Assembly (NCBI RefSeq): GCF_001428435.1
Contig: NZ_LMSO01000009.1
Span: 456,389-520,388, forward strand
Reading direction: 5' to 3'
Length of the DNA: 64,000 nucleotides
DNA from: Arthrobacter sp. Soil782
GTDB lineage: Bacteria > Actinomycetota > Actinomycetes > Actinomycetales > Micrococcaceae
Under the pieces are notes generated by a model. That model was not told the origin of the DNA and did not search any database. It saw nothing but the letters and a program-made list of their open reading frames with translations. Shown in pieces: positions 16,597 to 25,104 of this stretch. Numbering within the stretch: position 1 is the first letter of the stretch; every line of letters begins with the position of its first letter. The position numbers and the translations under genes were made by a program.

Positions 16597-18162
16597 GTGC
16601 AAAAGTTCACTCGCGCCTCCATCGTGCTTTCGCTATCTCTGGCCGCAACAACTTTCGGGGCAGGGGGTATGCCCGCTGCTGCGTCCGAAGATCGGGAAAA
16701 TCGAGCGGCAAGTCCTGCACTCGAACGGCGCACTCCGATCCCGGAGGTCACCCTTCTGCCGACAACCGCGGACTCCTATCCGTTCGGCGGCGCCGAGCAT
16801 CAACTGGTACCCGAGGATCTGTCGAAGCAGGGCTATGTGGAATAGGAATTCCTCGCGAGCGGAAAGGCCAACGTCTACGGCTGGCCGGCTCCGGGGCCAG
16901 CCGTCGTACAAACGACGGATGCGCCCTACACGACGCGGGTCCTGGTGAGGAAACCGGCTGACGACAAGCAATTCAGTGGCAACGTCGTCGTAGAGATGCT
17001 TAATCCTTCCAATCTCTTCGATCTCAACATCGGCTGGGCGATGACGAGCAGGCAAATCGTCGACAATGGGGATGCCTGGGTTGGCATCACCGCCAAACCG
17101 ATCTCTGTTGAAGCCCTCAAGAATTTCGATGCTGAGCGATACGGCTCTCTGTCTTTCGCCAATCCTCTTCCGCTGAGCGATCCGCGCAACTGTCAACAGG
17201 TGGCTGCCGACAGCTCGAGAACGACCGAAAACGGCCTGGTGTGGGACATTTACAGCCAGGTCGGCGCGTGGTTGCGCAGTGATGCCCCCACTAATCCCCT
17301 GGCTTATGGCGGTGAAGCCACGCTCGTCGACAAAGCGTATGGGTTCGGCTATTCACAGACCGGCGGATATCTGGCCAACTACATCAACGGAGTACAGCCG
17401 CACGTAGTCGAACAAGACGGTGCACCCATCTACGACGGCTACATCGTGGGCGTGGCCGGCGGCGCCTTTGCCGGCGCCTACCCCATGAACCAATGCGAGA
17501 GTGCACCGCCGGCAGCTGATCCGCGCAGACAGTTCAACGACGTCGGTGTTCCGATCATCCGAATGATGTCCCAGTCGGACTACCTGTTCGGGATCGGTTC
17601 ACGCAGGCCGGACAGCGATCTTCCCGGCGACAAATACCGCCACTACGAGATGGCCGGGGCCGGACATGCCACACCGGACGAGTTGTACTTCTCCGCTCAG
17701 CCGGACGACATCATCGCGGCTGGACGCACTGTTCCGCCGATGAATTGCAACGAAGGTCCACGCAGCCGTTTCCCGAGCTCGATCTTCTTCAACGCTGCGC
17801 TGAAGAACCTCGATCTGTGGGTACGCGAAGACATCGCGCCTCCCAGCGCAGATCCCATCCTCGTCGAGAACGGGTCTCCTGTCCTGGACCAATTCGGAAA
17901 TGTTCAGGGCGGCCTGAGGTCTCCGTTCCTGGATGTCCCTACCAGTACGTGGTTCGGCACAGCGACCGGTGCATCGTTCTGCTTCATAGCCGGCTATGAG
18001 CGCCCCTTCGATGAGGACACGCTCAACAGCCTCTATCCAACTCACGGATCCTATGTGAAAGCGGTGAAGCAAAATGTGCGTGAACTGGAATCACAACGCT
18101 TCCTGACCAAGGACGATGCGCGGTCCCTTCACCGGGAAGCCGCCCGGGCAGAAATCCCATAG
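16597..18162 (+). pseudogene. Secreted alpha/beta-hydrolase-domain protein broken by an in-frame TAG
   Basis: Starts at GTG 16597 behind an AAGGGAG ribosome site and has a signal peptide ending near MPAAAS. Codon 83 is TAG (16843-16845), but the same frame stays open to the TGA... stop at 18160-18162 and continues the family: before the stop comes SKQGYVE, after it EFLASGKANVYGWPAPG, where relatives of the alpha/beta hydrolase domain family (PF20091 type) read GYVEEEF. A single GAG-to-TAG change explains it. Later motifs survive: AYGFGYSQTGGYLANY (nucleophile Ser), PIIRMMSQSDY and YEMAGAGHATPDE (His). Read through, it would be 521 aa. No ribosome site supports a restart at GTG 16945. Could be a sequencing error. 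Confidence 0.8.
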
Positions 18163-18174
18163 GCAGGAAGTGCG

Positions 18175-18249
18175 ATCAAGGGATCGGGTAGGCAACTGAG
18201 GGACGCTTCCAACGATGGTGGTGCCTGATGTTTGCCCGATCCCTTTGAT
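18175..18249. repeat. Long imperfect inverted repeat after the broken hydrolase gene
   Basis: ATCAAGGGATCGGG (18175-18188) pairs with CCCGATCCCTTTGAT (18235-18249) with one bulged base. GGCA/TGCC can pair within the loop. It begins 12 bp after the pseudogene stop and ends 36 bp before the next gene, so it may be its terminator, though no T-run follows. Confidence 0.5.
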
Positions 18250-18273
18250 AGTCAGCTGGCTGAGCAAATGTGG

Positions 18274-18279
18274 CACACT
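18274..18279 (+). promoter_or_regulatory. Leaderless -10 element of the 18286 gene
   Basis: CACACT followed by a 6-nt gap and ATG 18286; no ribosome site upstream. Confidence 0.35.
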
Positions 18280-18285
18280 GGCCGC

Positions 18286-19140
18286 ATGCAGACGTTCCTG
18301 CCCTACCCGGACTTCGCAGCCAGCGCCGCCGTGCTCGACCAGGCTCGGCTCGGCAAGCAGCGGGTTGAGACACTGCAGATCCTGCGCGCGCTGGTTCTGC
18401 CCGACTACGGTTGGCGCAGCCACCCGGTCACGAGGATGTGGATGGGCTATGTGCCTGCACTCACCGTGTATGGCCTGGCGATGGTCCGCGAATGGGTTTC
18501 GCGCGGCCACGCGGACAGCACTGCGCCGCTGATCAGCGAGTTCGCCCCTGATTCTGCCGCAGCCTTCGAAGCGGGCACTGGCCCGGAACCTGTTATGCCG
18601 CCGTGGCTGGGCAGGCCGGAGATTCACGTCAGCCACCAGTCCAACCTGATCCAGAAGGCACCCGAGTTCTACCGCGAGCGCTTTCCCGACGCGCCGGAGG
18701 AACTGCCGTACTCGTGGCCGGAACCGGAGCTGGAACTTCTACCGGTCGAGCCGCTTGGTGAGCGCCTCTGGATCTGGCACGGCCCGATCGATACCGTGGA
18801 CGGCGATGCGCTCCTGCTTCCCGGCCACCCGCCGGCTGGCCGGGCGGTACCCAAATGGTCCCGGCAGTACGCCGCGTTCACTGAGCTGGCGCGTGAGGGT
18901 GATGCTGCCGCCGTCGTAATGGAGGGCGGCGCCCGGCTACAGCGAGGCACACTGGGCCCGTTGACCATTAACCGGGAGGACAACAAAGACAACGACGACG
19001 GCGCGCCGGGCACCGCGCGGCGCCCCATCTCCCTGTCGGGTTGGCTTCGACGCAGCGACTTCGAGTATCCGGCGCTGCTGCAGGACCCGCGGCGGTTCTA
19101 TGCGGTGGAAGCGTCAGCCGCATCAGCCGCTCCCGAATAA
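18286..19140 (+). CDS. MSMEG_6728-like protein, pyrimidine dimer DNA glycosylase family
   Basis: 284 aa from ATG 18286. The N-terminus MQTFLPYPDFAASAAVLDQ followed by ARLGKQRVETLQILRAL is diagnostic for the actinobacterial family related to viral and bacterial pyrimidine-dimer glycosylases; WRSHPVTRMWMGY and the HQSNLIQKAPEFYRERFP segment are also conserved. The last third (after about residue 150) is less conserved. DNA repair activity is inferred from the family name and has not been shown for most members. Probably cytoplasmic. Confidence 0.8.
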   Translation: MQTFLPYPDFAASAAVLDQARLGKQRVETLQILRALVLPDYGWRSHPVTRMWMGYVPALTVYGLAMVREWVSRGHADSTAPLISEFAPDSAAAFEAGTGPEPVMPPWLGRPEIHVSHQSNLIQKAPEFYRERFPDAPEELPYSWPEPELELLPVEPLGERLWIWHGPIDTVDGDALLLPGHPPAGRAVPKWSRQYAAFTELAREGDAAAVVMEGGARLQRGTLGPLTINREDNKDNDDGAPGTARRPISLSGWLRRSDFEYPALLQDPRRFYAVEASAASAAPE

Positions 19141-19157
19141 CGCCGTCTTCGGGAGCG
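19128..19157 (+). terminator. Hairpin overlapping the stop of the glycosylase-like gene
   Basis: CGCTCCCGAA (19128-19137) and TTCGGGAGCG (19148-19157) form a perfect 10-bp stem with a 10-nt loop that contains the TAA. No T-run follows. It lies between convergent genes. Confidence 0.55.
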
Positions 19158-19194
19158 CTGCTGTATCCGCCCGGTCGTTGGTGAATCGATCTGC

Positions 19195-19905
19195 CTACAG
19201 CCCGTACAGCTCGAACCCGACCGCAGGGGTGCCGCTGTCCCCGGAGTTCCGGCTGGTGGCCCAGCGAACCTGTTCGGTTGCCTGCTCCTCAACCGGTTTG
19301 CTGTCCAGTGCCTGCAGGTACCTTGAGTGCGCGGCGAGGGAAAGAATGGCCTTCTCAATGCTTTCCTCGCTGACCTGCATGGCGTGTGTGGGGTTCATGC
19401 TCAGGATCGCGGTCCATTTCACCTCGTGGCGGGGGCCTTCAAGGTCAGGGAAGATCCACTCGTTGGCGGCATCGGCTACCGCGTTGAGCACTGACCGGCC
19501 GAGCGCCCGGTGATCCTCAGAGTTCCACTTGCCCGGGCCCCAGGTATCCCCGTGATTGAGTGTGACGATGCCGTCCGGCCGATGTCTGCGGATTGCTGCA
19601 GCCAGGTCGCGTCGAAGGTCGAGGGATTCCGTCAGGCGGCCGTCCGGGTGATCGAGAAATTCCAGCACGTCTACGCCGACCCGGCTGCATGCCGTGCGCT
19701 GTTCACCCTCACGCAGCGGGCCGCTTTCCTGCGGCGGGAGACCGGCGATCCCAGCCTCGCCCCGCGTTGCCAGCACGTAGCTGACCTCTTTGCCCTGCGT
19801 GATCCATTCGGCCACCGCGGCGGAGGTGCCGTACTCGGGGTCATCCGGGTGAGCCATCAGCACCAGCGCGCGCTTCCAGTCGGTCGGGAACGGTTCCAGG
19901 GTCAC
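19195..19905 (-). CDS. PIG-L/LmbE family zinc deacetylase
   Basis: 236 aa; GTG 19905 sits behind GGAGGAG and overlaps the ferritin TGA by 2 nt (GTGA), so the pair is coupled. The zinc site begins with AHPDDPEYG, where His and Asp-Asp are the metal and catalytic residues, and the distal His comes from SEDHRALG. TRGEAG is also conserved. The family removes N-acetyl groups from sugars (GlcNAc-PI, mycothiol or bacillithiol precursors); the physiological substrate here is unknown. Linkage to ferritin is unusual and unexplained. Confidence 0.85.
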   Translation of the reverse strand: MTLEPFPTDWKRALVLMAHPDDPEYGTSAAVAEWITQGKEVSYVLATRGEAGIAGLPPQESGPLREGEQRTACSRVGVDVLEFLDHPDGRLTESLDLRRDLAAAIRRHRPDGIVTLNHGDTWGPGKWNSEDHRALGRSVLNAVADAANEWIFPDLEGPRHEVKWTAILSMNPTHAMQVSEESIEKAILSLAAHSRYLQALDSKPVEEQATEQVRWATSRNSGDSGTPAVGFELYGL

Positions 19906-20432
19906 AGTGCTCCTCCGGCTGTGGGCGGCATATTGGGGTCGGTGCCGGCGTCACCGACACCCTCGCGGGCGAGGAAATTCTCGACGTCGAACAGATTGTC
20001 TGCACGCTCAACGATGGTCAGCAGCGTGGACATCGATGCGACCTCCTCCACCTGTTCCTTCAGGAACCACAGCATGAACTGTTCACCAAGGGCGTCGTTC
20101 TCTGCCCGGGCGCGGGCGAACATCGCCTCAATATCAGCAGTGACCTGCTTCTCCTGGGCGAGGGCCAGGGCAACCGGCTCGACGACGGACGTGAAGTTGT
20201 TCCGCACCGGTTCAACGCCCGGAATCTGCACGTCATGGCCCCGGTCAAGCATGTACTGGACCATCATGAGCGAATGGTTCCGTTCCTCGAGCGACTGCCT
20301 GTAGAAGTGCGCGGCGAGGCGCGGCAAATCCTGACCGTCGAACCACACCGCAATGGCCAGATACTGCTGCGACGCTGCGAGTTCGTTTCCGACCTGCCGG
20401 GCCAGCAGGGTTGAGAAGCTTGTGTCCGCCAT
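19902..20432 (-). CDS. Ferritin
   Basis: 176 aa from ATG 20432 (site GGAAGGA). Non-haem ferritin four-helix bundle with the di-iron ligands: Glu in LLARQVGNELAASQQY, the E-E-R-x-H cluster in SLEERNHSLMM, Glu in QEKQVTADI and the EQFMLWFLKEQVEEV helix. The family stores iron and protects against Fenton chemistry in the cytoplasm. The C-terminal tail after about residue 155 is longer than the core and Pro/Gly-rich. First gene of a two-gene operon with the PIG-L deacetylase, divergent from the Stealth gene. Confidence 0.9.
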   Translation of the reverse strand: MADTSFSTLLARQVGNELAASQQYLAIAVWFDGQDLPRLAAHFYRQSLEERNHSLMMVQYMLDRGHDVQIPGVEPVRNNFTSVVEPVALALAQEKQVTADIEAMFARARAENDALGEQFMLWFLKEQVEEVASMSTLLTIVERADNLFDVENFLAREGVGDAGTDPNMPPTAGGAL

Positions 20433-20539
20433 GGTGTCCTTCCATTTGCAGTGCATCCCTTCAGGGATTGCCGCGGGCAAGCCGGGCTGCTTGTAGGCAG
20501 GCTTATCATTGGAGCAGCAGCCGTGCAACCAATCTGCGT

Positions 20540-22180
20540 ATGCACCGGCACCACCGCACTTTGTTGAAACCGTTGGAGGATCCCATTACAGATACCGCCG
20601 CCCAGCATGATGTGTACTTTGGCGCCCCCGAAGTCGAGAATGACACCGAGCTGCTTGAGTCTGCCTCCAGCGCCGCCGTTGCCAGGCTGAACGACCGCGA
20701 TGACATCACCACGGTCAAGCGACGGTTTGCGCTCATCAATACGGAGACAACACCGCACCAGGCAATGGTGGAGGACCTACTGTTCATCCGCGAGGCGCTG
20801 GAACGCGCCGGCATTGAGTATCTGCTGGTGCGCGGCAATGATGAGCGGCCTGTCGTCGCCGTCGACCTCAAGCACCGCGAACGCCTAAGGGCGGCGCTCG
20901 TCGAGGCCTGCCGCAACGAGCCGTTCTACTCGCGCACGGTGGACACGAAGCGGCGCACCACTCTGCTGGTGGCGGACGGCGCCCTGTCCCCGAGTGAGAA
21001 AGCCCGGATCTTCCGGCTGTTCCGCCCTCGCATCGAGCCGATCGGCGGGCTCACGTTCGGCCCTTCGGCAGGCGTGCAGATAGAGCTGTGGTCCCTGGAC
21101 GGAGACCGCATCGAACTCCCAATGGAGAACTCACTGACCCGGCGCACCCTGCCGTCGAATGAAGTGGTGCGCGGCTCTGTCACCCGTCACGGCCTGGTCT
21201 GGCCGACCATCGACAACATGTTTGCGGACCACGCGACGGACATCGACTTCGAAATTGATCTCGTCTTCACCTGGGTGGACGGCAGTTCGCCGGAGTACCT
21301 CGCCGCACGTGCTGCCCGTATGCAGAACGTTGTAGTAGGTGAAGGTGATGATCATGAGGCACGCTACCGCCAGATCGACGAGCTGAAGTACGCGCTGCGC
21401 TCCGTCTACATGTTCGCTCCGTGGATCCGCCGCATCTTCATTGCCACGGATTCAGCGCGTCCCGAGTGGCTCGCTGACCACCCGTCGGTCACACTGGTTC
21501 CCTCCGTGGAGCATTTCAAGGATCCGTCCGTGCTTCCGACCTACAATTCGCAGGCCGTCGAGTGCCAGCTGCACCATATTCCGGACCTGTCCGAGCATTT
21601 TCTCTACTCGAATGACGACATGTTCTTTGGCCGCCCGGTGGGACCGGATATGTTCTTCTCCCCCGGCGGGGTCACCAAGTTCATCCAGGCGGACACGCGC
21701 ATCGGCCTGGGTGAGAATGACGCCGAACGCAGCGGCTTCGAGAACGCGGCACGCGTGAACCGCCGGCTTCTTCACGAGCGCTTCGGCCGCATCACCACCC
21801 GGCACCTGGAGCACACCGCGGCGCCCCTGCGCAAGAGCGTCATGGAAGAGATGGAGAACGAGTTCGCAGAGGAGTTCGCTGCCACGGCGGCGTCGAAGTT
21901 CCGCGCGAAAGACAACATCTCGGTCACCAATTCGCTGTACCACTACTACGCACTGCTGACCGGCCGTGCTGTGACGCAGGAATCAGCGAGGGTGAAGTAC
22001 ATCGACACCACCATGCGCTCCGGACTGCGGAAGCTTCACAAGCTGCTGGACAAGCGCAACATGGACTTGTTCTGCCTCAACGACGGCAGCTTCCCGGAAA
22101 TCCCGGCGGAAGAACGAGCCCGCGCCGTGACCGACTTCCTCGAGAAGTACTTCCCGGTGAAGGCCCCCTGGGAGAAATAA
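20540..22180 (+). CDS. Stealth-family sugar phosphotransferase
   Basis: 546 aa if ATG 20540 is used. The four Stealth conserved regions appear in order: CR1 DLVFTWVDGSSPEY (about residue 237), CR2 DELKYALRSVYMFAPWIRRI (about 280), CR3 around ITTRHLEHTAAPLRKS (about 420) and CR4 DLFCLNDGS (about 510). These enzymes transfer hexose-1-phosphate from UDP/GDP-sugars to make phospho-linked capsule or teichoic-acid-like polymers (CpsY, SacB type). The start is uncertain: GGAGG at 20574 lies after the ATG, next to no standard start codon. The gene stands alone, without other capsule genes nearby. Confidence 0.85.
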   Translation: MHRHHRTLLKPLEDPITDTAAQHDVYFGAPEVENDTELLESASSAAVARLNDRDDITTVKRRFALINTETTPHQAMVEDLLFIREALERAGIEYLLVRGNDERPVVAVDLKHRERLRAALVEACRNEPFYSRTVDTKRRTTLLVADGALSPSEKARIFRLFRPRIEPIGGLTFGPSAGVQIELWSLDGDRIELPMENSLTRRTLPSNEVVRGSVTRHGLVWPTIDNMFADHATDIDFEIDLVFTWVDGSSPEYLAARAARMQNVVVGEGDDHEARYRQIDELKYALRSVYMFAPWIRRIFIATDSARPEWLADHPSVTLVPSVEHFKDPSVLPTYNSQAVECQLHHIPDLSEHFLYSNDDMFFGRPVGPDMFFSPGGVTKFIQADTRIGLGENDAERSGFENAARVNRRLLHERFGRITTRHLEHTAAPLRKSVMEEMENEFAEEFAATAASKFRAKDNISVTNSLYHYYALLTGRAVTQESARVKYIDTTMRSGLRKLHKLLDKRNMDLFCLNDGSFPEIPAEERARAVTDFLEKYFPVKAPWEK

Positions 22181-22196
22181 GCCTGGGAGAAGTAGG
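22167..22196 (+). repeat. 15-bp tandem duplication spanning the Stealth stop codon
   Basis: CCTGGGAGAAATAAG (22167-22181) is followed directly by CCTGGGAGAAGTAGG (22182-22196), 13 of 15 bases identical. Both copies carry an in-frame-looking stop (TAA, then TAG), so the duplication left the protein end unchanged. Confidence 0.6.
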
Positions 22197-22207
22197 TCGG
22201 TGCGCCT

Positions 22208-23119
22208 TTAGACTCCGGTCAGCGTCCTGGCGGGTGTTGCCTCGGCGATCTGGACTCCGGCTGCTTCCAGGCGCCTACGGGTCTCCTCGCGGGGAACGGT
22301 CTCGCCGACCGCGGTATGGGTGCCGATAGGCACCACGGAGTGCACCACCGTGTCCTCGTACACGTGAACCAGGTTGTAAGCCTGGGCTCCGTCGCGACCG
22401 CGGGTGCCGCCGTCGTCGTACGTGAGGTCCTGGGTGTAGCAGGTGGCGGACGCCACCGACACCGGGATGCCCGCGAACAGCGCGTTGGTTGAGTAGTGCA
22501 GGTGCCCGGCCAGGATGGCGCGGACGTCCGTGCCGCGCACGACGTCGGCAAGCCGGCTCTGGTCGCGGAGTTCCACGAGGACCGAAAGGTCCTGGATGGA
22601 GGGAACCGGGGGGTGGTGAAGGGCCAGGATGGTGCCATAGGGGGCCGGGGTGAGGAGTTTGTTGGCCAGCCAGACAAGCTGCTCATGGCTGATCTCGCCG
22701 TAGTGGTGGCCCGGCACCGTGGAGTCCAGGGTGATGATCCGCAGGCCGTTGATCATATAGCTGCGGTCAAGCGGGGTGGTGTCGGCCGGCTCGCTGAGCA
22801 GTTCGCTGCGGAGGGTGGCGCGGTCGTCGTGGTTTCCCATCGCCCAGATGACCTCGGCGCCAAGCTTGCGGGCCGCCGGTTCGACGATGTTGCGGAGCTT
22901 CACATAGGCCTCGGCCTCGCCCTTGTCCGCCAGGTCTCCGGTGAAGACAATTGCCTCCGGCCGGGATCCGGACGCCTCCAGATCGGCGAAGATCTGGCGT
23001 AGCCTCGCTTCGCTGTCCACCGACCCGTAAAGGGGTTCCGGACCACCCACCAGATGGGTGTCGCTCATGTGCAGGATGAAATGTTGCGGCCGTGGATGCT
23101 CGGCCGTCCGGAAGTTCAT
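22208..23119 (-). CDS. cpdA: Rv0805-like cyclic nucleotide phosphodiesterase
   Basis: 303 aa, calcineurin-like metallophosphoesterase. All five metal-binding motifs are present: DTH (about residue 20), [13 protein letters not shown], the central HHPP and GHLH. The block [20 protein letters not shown]-type segment, [10 protein letters not shown] and [10 protein letters not shown] resemble mycobacterial Rv0805 closely, so it should hydrolyse cAMP and other cyclic nucleotides. It carries an extended C-terminus, as Rv0805 does. ATG 23119 follows AGAAGGCG. It converges on the Stealth gene with 27 bp between stops. Confidence 0.88.
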   Translation of the reverse strand: MNFRTAEHPRPQHFILHMSDTHLVGGPEPLYGSVDSEARLRQIFADLEASGSRPEAIVFTGDLADKGEAEAYVKLRNIVEPAARKLGAEVIWAMGNHDDRATLRSELLSEPADTTPLDRSYMINGLRIITLDSTVPGHHYGEISHEQLVWLANKLLTPAPYGTILALHHPPVPSIQDLSVLVELRDQSRLADVVRGTDVRAILAGHLHYSTNALFAGIPVSVASATCYTQDLTYDDGGTRGRDGAQAYNLVHVYEDTVVHSVVPIGTHTAVGETVPREETRRRLEAAGVQIAEATPARTLTGV

Positions 23120-23322
23120 GATCGCCTTCTCGATAGAGCTCGACTAGCTTTCACTTCATTTAACCTTTATCAAAGCAGAGGCATTCCTACCTTGGGATGA
23201 ACGTCACACGGCGAGTCCGTTAATACTTTCCCGTCCTGTGGTGAGAGGTATTCGGACCCGGTGCCTCGACGGATTGCTGCTTCCTTTCGTGATCCTCGCA
23301 CTACCCTCCCAGCGCCGTCACG

Positions 23323-23328
23323 TAGCAT
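23323..23328 (+). promoter_or_regulatory. Leaderless -10 element of the M50-like gene
   Basis: TAGCAT, 7-nt gap, GTG 23336. It decides the start, because the longer GTG start at 23261 would place this -10 inside the gene. Confidence 0.4.
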
Positions 23329-23335
23329 CGCGCAG

Positions 23336-24082
23336 GTGGAATTCTTGGCGCAGTGGTGGGATCAGATCGTCGCAGGCTTCAGCAGGAGCCAGCCACCCGA
23401 ACTGACGTTGACCGAACTGCTGATCATTCTGCTGGCCGCCGCAGCCCTCTCCATTCCCAAGGCAACGTGGCGCTACTTCGGGCTGTTCAGCACCGTGGTG
23501 CATGAACTGGGGCATGCGTTCGCCGCCCTGATGACCGGGAGCCGCGTGACCGGAATCCGGCTCAATTTCGACCATTCCGGACTGACCACGTCGCTCGGCC
23601 GTCCTGGCTGGCGCACAGCGTGGGCAACTTTTTGGGGGTACCCGGTTCCCGCCGTCGTCGGCGCAGTTCTGGTGTGGGCAGGCTTTGCAGGCTGGGCACC
23701 GGCCGCGCTCTCGGTAGGTGCCCTGGTGCTGCTGCTGTCACTACTGTTCATCCGCAATGCCGGCGGCGTACTCATCCTGCTCGGAGCAGTGGCGGTGTCC
23801 ACCGTGCTGGTGGTGGCCGTTCCCGCCGAGTTCAGCGGGCATGCGGTGGTTGCGCTCGGAGTGGCGCTGCTGGTCGGCGCGGTCCGTGACCTCGGCAAAG
23901 TGGTCTCAGTCCATGCACGACGACGGCGGGACCGCGGACAGTCCGATGCCTACCTTTTGTACCGCTCAACCGGAATCCCCAGCGCGGTGTGGCTCGCGCT
24001 GTTCGCCGCAGTCATCGCAGGATCAGTCGCGTGGGTATGGCTGGTGGTCAGCGCAGTCGAAAGCCTGGCCAGCTCGCTCTAA
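23336..24082 (+). CDS. M50-type membrane zinc metalloprotease homologue
   Basis: 248 aa from GTG 23336; GTG 23261 would add 25 poorly structured residues. Six or so hydrophobic helices. HELGH (about residue 60), in the context STVVHELGHAFAAL, is the zinc-binding HExxH of M50 site-2-type proteases; a GYPVPAVVGAV segment follows. The second metal ligand (a late Asp in the LDG motif) is not obvious, so activity is uncertain. Actinobacteria have many such short M50-like proteins of unknown substrate. Its stop overlaps the convergent importer gene by 4 nt. Confidence 0.72.
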   Translation: MEFLAQWWDQIVAGFSRSQPPELTLTELLIILLAAAALSIPKATWRYFGLFSTVVHELGHAFAALMTGSRVTGIRLNFDHSGLTTSLGRPGWRTAWATFWGYPVPAVVGAVLVWAGFAGWAPAALSVGALVLLLSLLFIRNAGGVLILLGAVAVSTVLVVAVPAEFSGHAVVALGVALLVGAVRDLGKVVSVHARRRRDRGQSDAYLLYRSTGIPSAVWLALFAAVIAGSVAWVWLVVSAVESLASSL

Positions 24083-25104
24083 CCCTCTCCGAGCGGCCCC
24101 TCCGGCTCGGTGATGAAGCCCTGCTCCACCATGAAGTCAAAGGCAACGTCAGCGGGTTCTTCGCCCTCAACGTCCACGCGCAGGTTCATTGTCCGCAGTG
24201 CTTCGTCGGTGAGCGTGGGAGCAACCTGCGCGAACACCTCGGCGAGCTCCGGGTGCTCCTCGAGCGTTTCGGTGTAGTAGACAGGAGCAGCGTTATAGGC
24301 CGGGAAGAACCCTCGGTCGTCTTCGAGGATGGTCAGGTCGAGGGCATCGATCCGGCCGTCCGTGGAGAACACCTCTCCGAAATTGCACGCCCCGTTATCG
24401 GTTGCGGCATAGATGGCGCCGGTGTCGTAGATGTCAATGTTGTCCTCTGGCACGCCGGTCGGAGTACCTCGGGCCATGCCGTAGTGCGCAAGCATCGGAG
24501 TGAGGCCGTCCGGACGCGAGTTGAACTCTGCCTCAACGCAGAACGTGCGTTCCTCGACCGGAAGCTCGGCGATCTCCGAGATTGTACTGATGCCGCCGAG
24601 TTCCTCGACCGCTTCGGAACGGATAGCCATCGCATAAGTGTTGTTCAGCGGCGCCGGCTTCCCCCAGGTGAGTCCGTTCTTCAGATCCGCCTCATACACG
24701 GCCTGCCACTGCTCCTGCTGGTCGGGGATTCCCCGGTCCTTGCCGAGGTAGGTCAGCCAGGCGGTGCCGGTGTACTCCCACGTGACATCGGCCTGCCCTG
24801 ACAACATCAGTTCCCGGACCGGCTGGCTGCCCGGCACGTTGGTCAGGTCAGTCACGTCGAAGCCGGCGGCCTGCGCGGCGAGAACGCCGATCTTGCCGAG
24901 AATCAGCTGCTCCGTGAAGTTCTTGGACGTCACGGTGAGCGGTGCCCCGTCAACCACTTCGGTGATGCTGCCCGGTCCGGCCGCCGGTACATAGGACGTG
25001 GCCGGCTGCAGACCGCACCCCGTTGCCAATAACCCCGCAGAAAGTACGACGGCGGTCACCGCGCTTTTGCGCGCAGCGGCCGGGAAAGACAATGTTTTCA
25101 ACAT
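24079..25104 (-). CDS. Osmoprotectant ABC transporter, substrate-binding lipoprotein (OpuCC/ProX type)
   Basis: 341 aa. Signal sequence with lipobox ATGC (Cys about residue 30) anchors it outside the membrane. The mature part opens with TVTSKNFTEQLILGKI, the hallmark of quaternary-ammonium binding proteins of the OpuAC family, and has ADVTWEYTGTAW and the late block YNAAPVYYTETLEEHPEL. It captures glycine betaine, choline or similar compatible solutes. It is the last gene of the four-gene operon and starts directly at the end of the preceding permease gene. Confidence 0.9.
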   Translation of the reverse strand: MLKTLSFPAAARKSAVTAVVLSAGLLATGCGLQPATSYVPAAGPGSITEVVDGAPLTVTSKNFTEQLILGKIGVLAAQAAGFDVTDLTNVPGSQPVRELMLSGQADVTWEYTGTAWLTYLGKDRGIPDQQEQWQAVYEADLKNGLTWGKPAPLNNTYAMAIRSEAVEELGGISTISEIAELPVEERTFCVEAEFNSRPDGLTPMLAHYGMARGTPTGVPEDNIDIYDTGAIYAATDNGACNFGEVFSTDGRIDALDLTILEDDRGFFPAYNAAPVYYTETLEEHPELAEVFAQVAPTLTDEALRTMNLRVDVEGEEPADVAFDFMVEQGFITEPEGPLGEG

